Assembly (NCBI GenBank): GCA_014380105.1 | Contig: JACMKL010000571.1 | Coordinates: forward strand, 1-7,302 | Source of the DNA: Candidatus Melainabacteria bacterium | Lineage (GTDB): Bacteria; Cyanobacteriota; Vampirovibrionia; Obscuribacterales; Obscuribacteraceae | Direction: 5' to 3' | DNA length: 7,302 nt | Shown here: positions 6,944-7,302 of the stretch, piece by piece | How positions within the stretch are numbered: position 1 is the stretch's first letter | Layout of the letters: every line of letters begins with the position of its first letter | Notes under the pieces: generated by a model | Told to the model about the DNA's origin: nothing | Databases searched by the model: none | Seen by the model: only the letters and a program-made list of their open reading frames with translations | Made by a program: the position numbers and the translations under genes

Positions 6944-7302
6944 TTACTGGCCGTCGATGATGAGCCTGCGAGGCACATAGTCGGCAGTGTTCCAGTTCGT
7001 ACTCAACCCTTGCGCCATCAGGGCGGCGGGTGCTGCCGTGTGCTTCATCTTGCTTGTCGGCGCAGACGCCGGCTTCGATGTTGCTGCACCCGGTTTTATC
7101 ACGTCATACGTGACGAAACGGGCATCTAGCCAATCAGCCCACTTGACCGCTTTGCGCATCAAGTCGGCACGATAGACCACGTTGTATTTGGGTGTGCGCG
7201 AATGGTAGTTCGCTGCCTTCGTCCATAGGTCGCCCTTGTCCTTGCGAATGTGTTGCCGGAGACGCCAAGCGGCCAGGTCGAACGAATAACAGCCAGCCGA
7301 TG
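6944..7302 (-). CDS. Probable soluble lytic transglycosylase, C-terminal part (VirB1/IagB-like; 5' end beyond window)
   Basis: On the - strand an open frame enters from the right edge and stops with TAA at 6944-6946, giving about 118 visible residues. The GTG at 7180 is internal, because coding continues upstream of it with no stop. The visible sequence contains GCYSFDLAAWRLRQ, then GDLWTKAANYHSRTPKYN, then YRADLMRKAVKWADWL. A conserved Cys and AW helix followed by a W-x-A-x-x-YHS-x-TP block is characteristic of the C-terminal lobe of SLT-family transglycosylases of type IV secretion, conjugation and pilus systems, which cut peptidoglycan to let the apparatus through the wall. The catalytic Glu and any signal peptide would be in the missing N-terminal part. 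The last 50 or so residues are a Lys/Ala/Pro/Ser-rich, probably disordered tail. The base composition is GC-richer than the STAND gene. The gene likely belongs to an ICE or plasmid transfer module. Family assignment is from motif recognition only. Confidence 0.62.
   Translation of the reverse strand, partial: SAGCYSFDLAAWRLRQHIRKDKGDLWTKAANYHSRTPKYNVVYRADLMRKAVKWADWLDARFVTYDVIKPGAATSKPASAPTSKMKHTAAPAALMAQGLSTNWNTADYVPRRLIIDGQ

Noticed and set aside
6815..7129. 104-codon + strand frame near the right end
   Set aside because: Most of it is antisense to the transglycosylase-like gene; the product is a Cys/Arg-rich low-complexity shadow and no ribosome binding site is seen.

Overview
The window looks like part of a defence island in a proteobacterium, probably carried on an integrative conjugative element (ICE). 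It holds three protein-coding stretches. The 3' part of brxL (from base 1, + strand) would close a type I BREX phage-defence operon whose other genes lie upstream, outside the window. A complete gene of 1643 codons (+ strand) encodes a large protein with a STAND-type P-loop NTPase at the N terminus and a phospholipase D (PLD)-like domain at the extreme C terminus. The 3' end of a convergent gene enters from the right edge (- strand) and resembles the C-terminal half of a VirB1/IagB-type soluble lytic transglycosylase, as used by conjugation machines. No rRNA, tRNA, CRISPR array or transposase gene was seen.

Layout. Bases 1-1443 are brxL, with Walker A and B motifs and a Lon-like C-terminal domain. 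Bases 1444-1682 are a gap with short inverted repeats and, at its right end, a good Shine-Dalgarno sequence for the next gene. Bases 1683-6614 are the STAND-PLD gene. Bases 6615-6943 are a non-coding or degraded junction. Bases 6944-7302 are the partial transglycosylase gene. The STAND-PLD gene is visibly more AT-rich than brxL and the transglycosylase, which fits modular assembly from separate sources.

How it may work together. BREX blocks phage replication and marks self DNA by methylation, and BrxL is its AAA+ ATPase component. The STAND-PLD protein has the architecture of a single-protein sensor-effector. The helical middle would sense a trigger, the NTPase would drive oligomerisation, and the PLD domain, which carries one HxR(x)4D(x)6G motif, would cut nucleic acid or another phosphodiester. 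Its position directly downstream of BREX suggests a second, independent or backup defence layer. This role is inference. The convergent transglycosylase suggests that this is the edge of a cargo hotspot in a conjugative backbone.

The strongest candidates for something undescribed are the STAND-PLD gene itself and a perfect 14-bp inverted repeat with a 9-nt loop inside its coding sequence (2898-2934).
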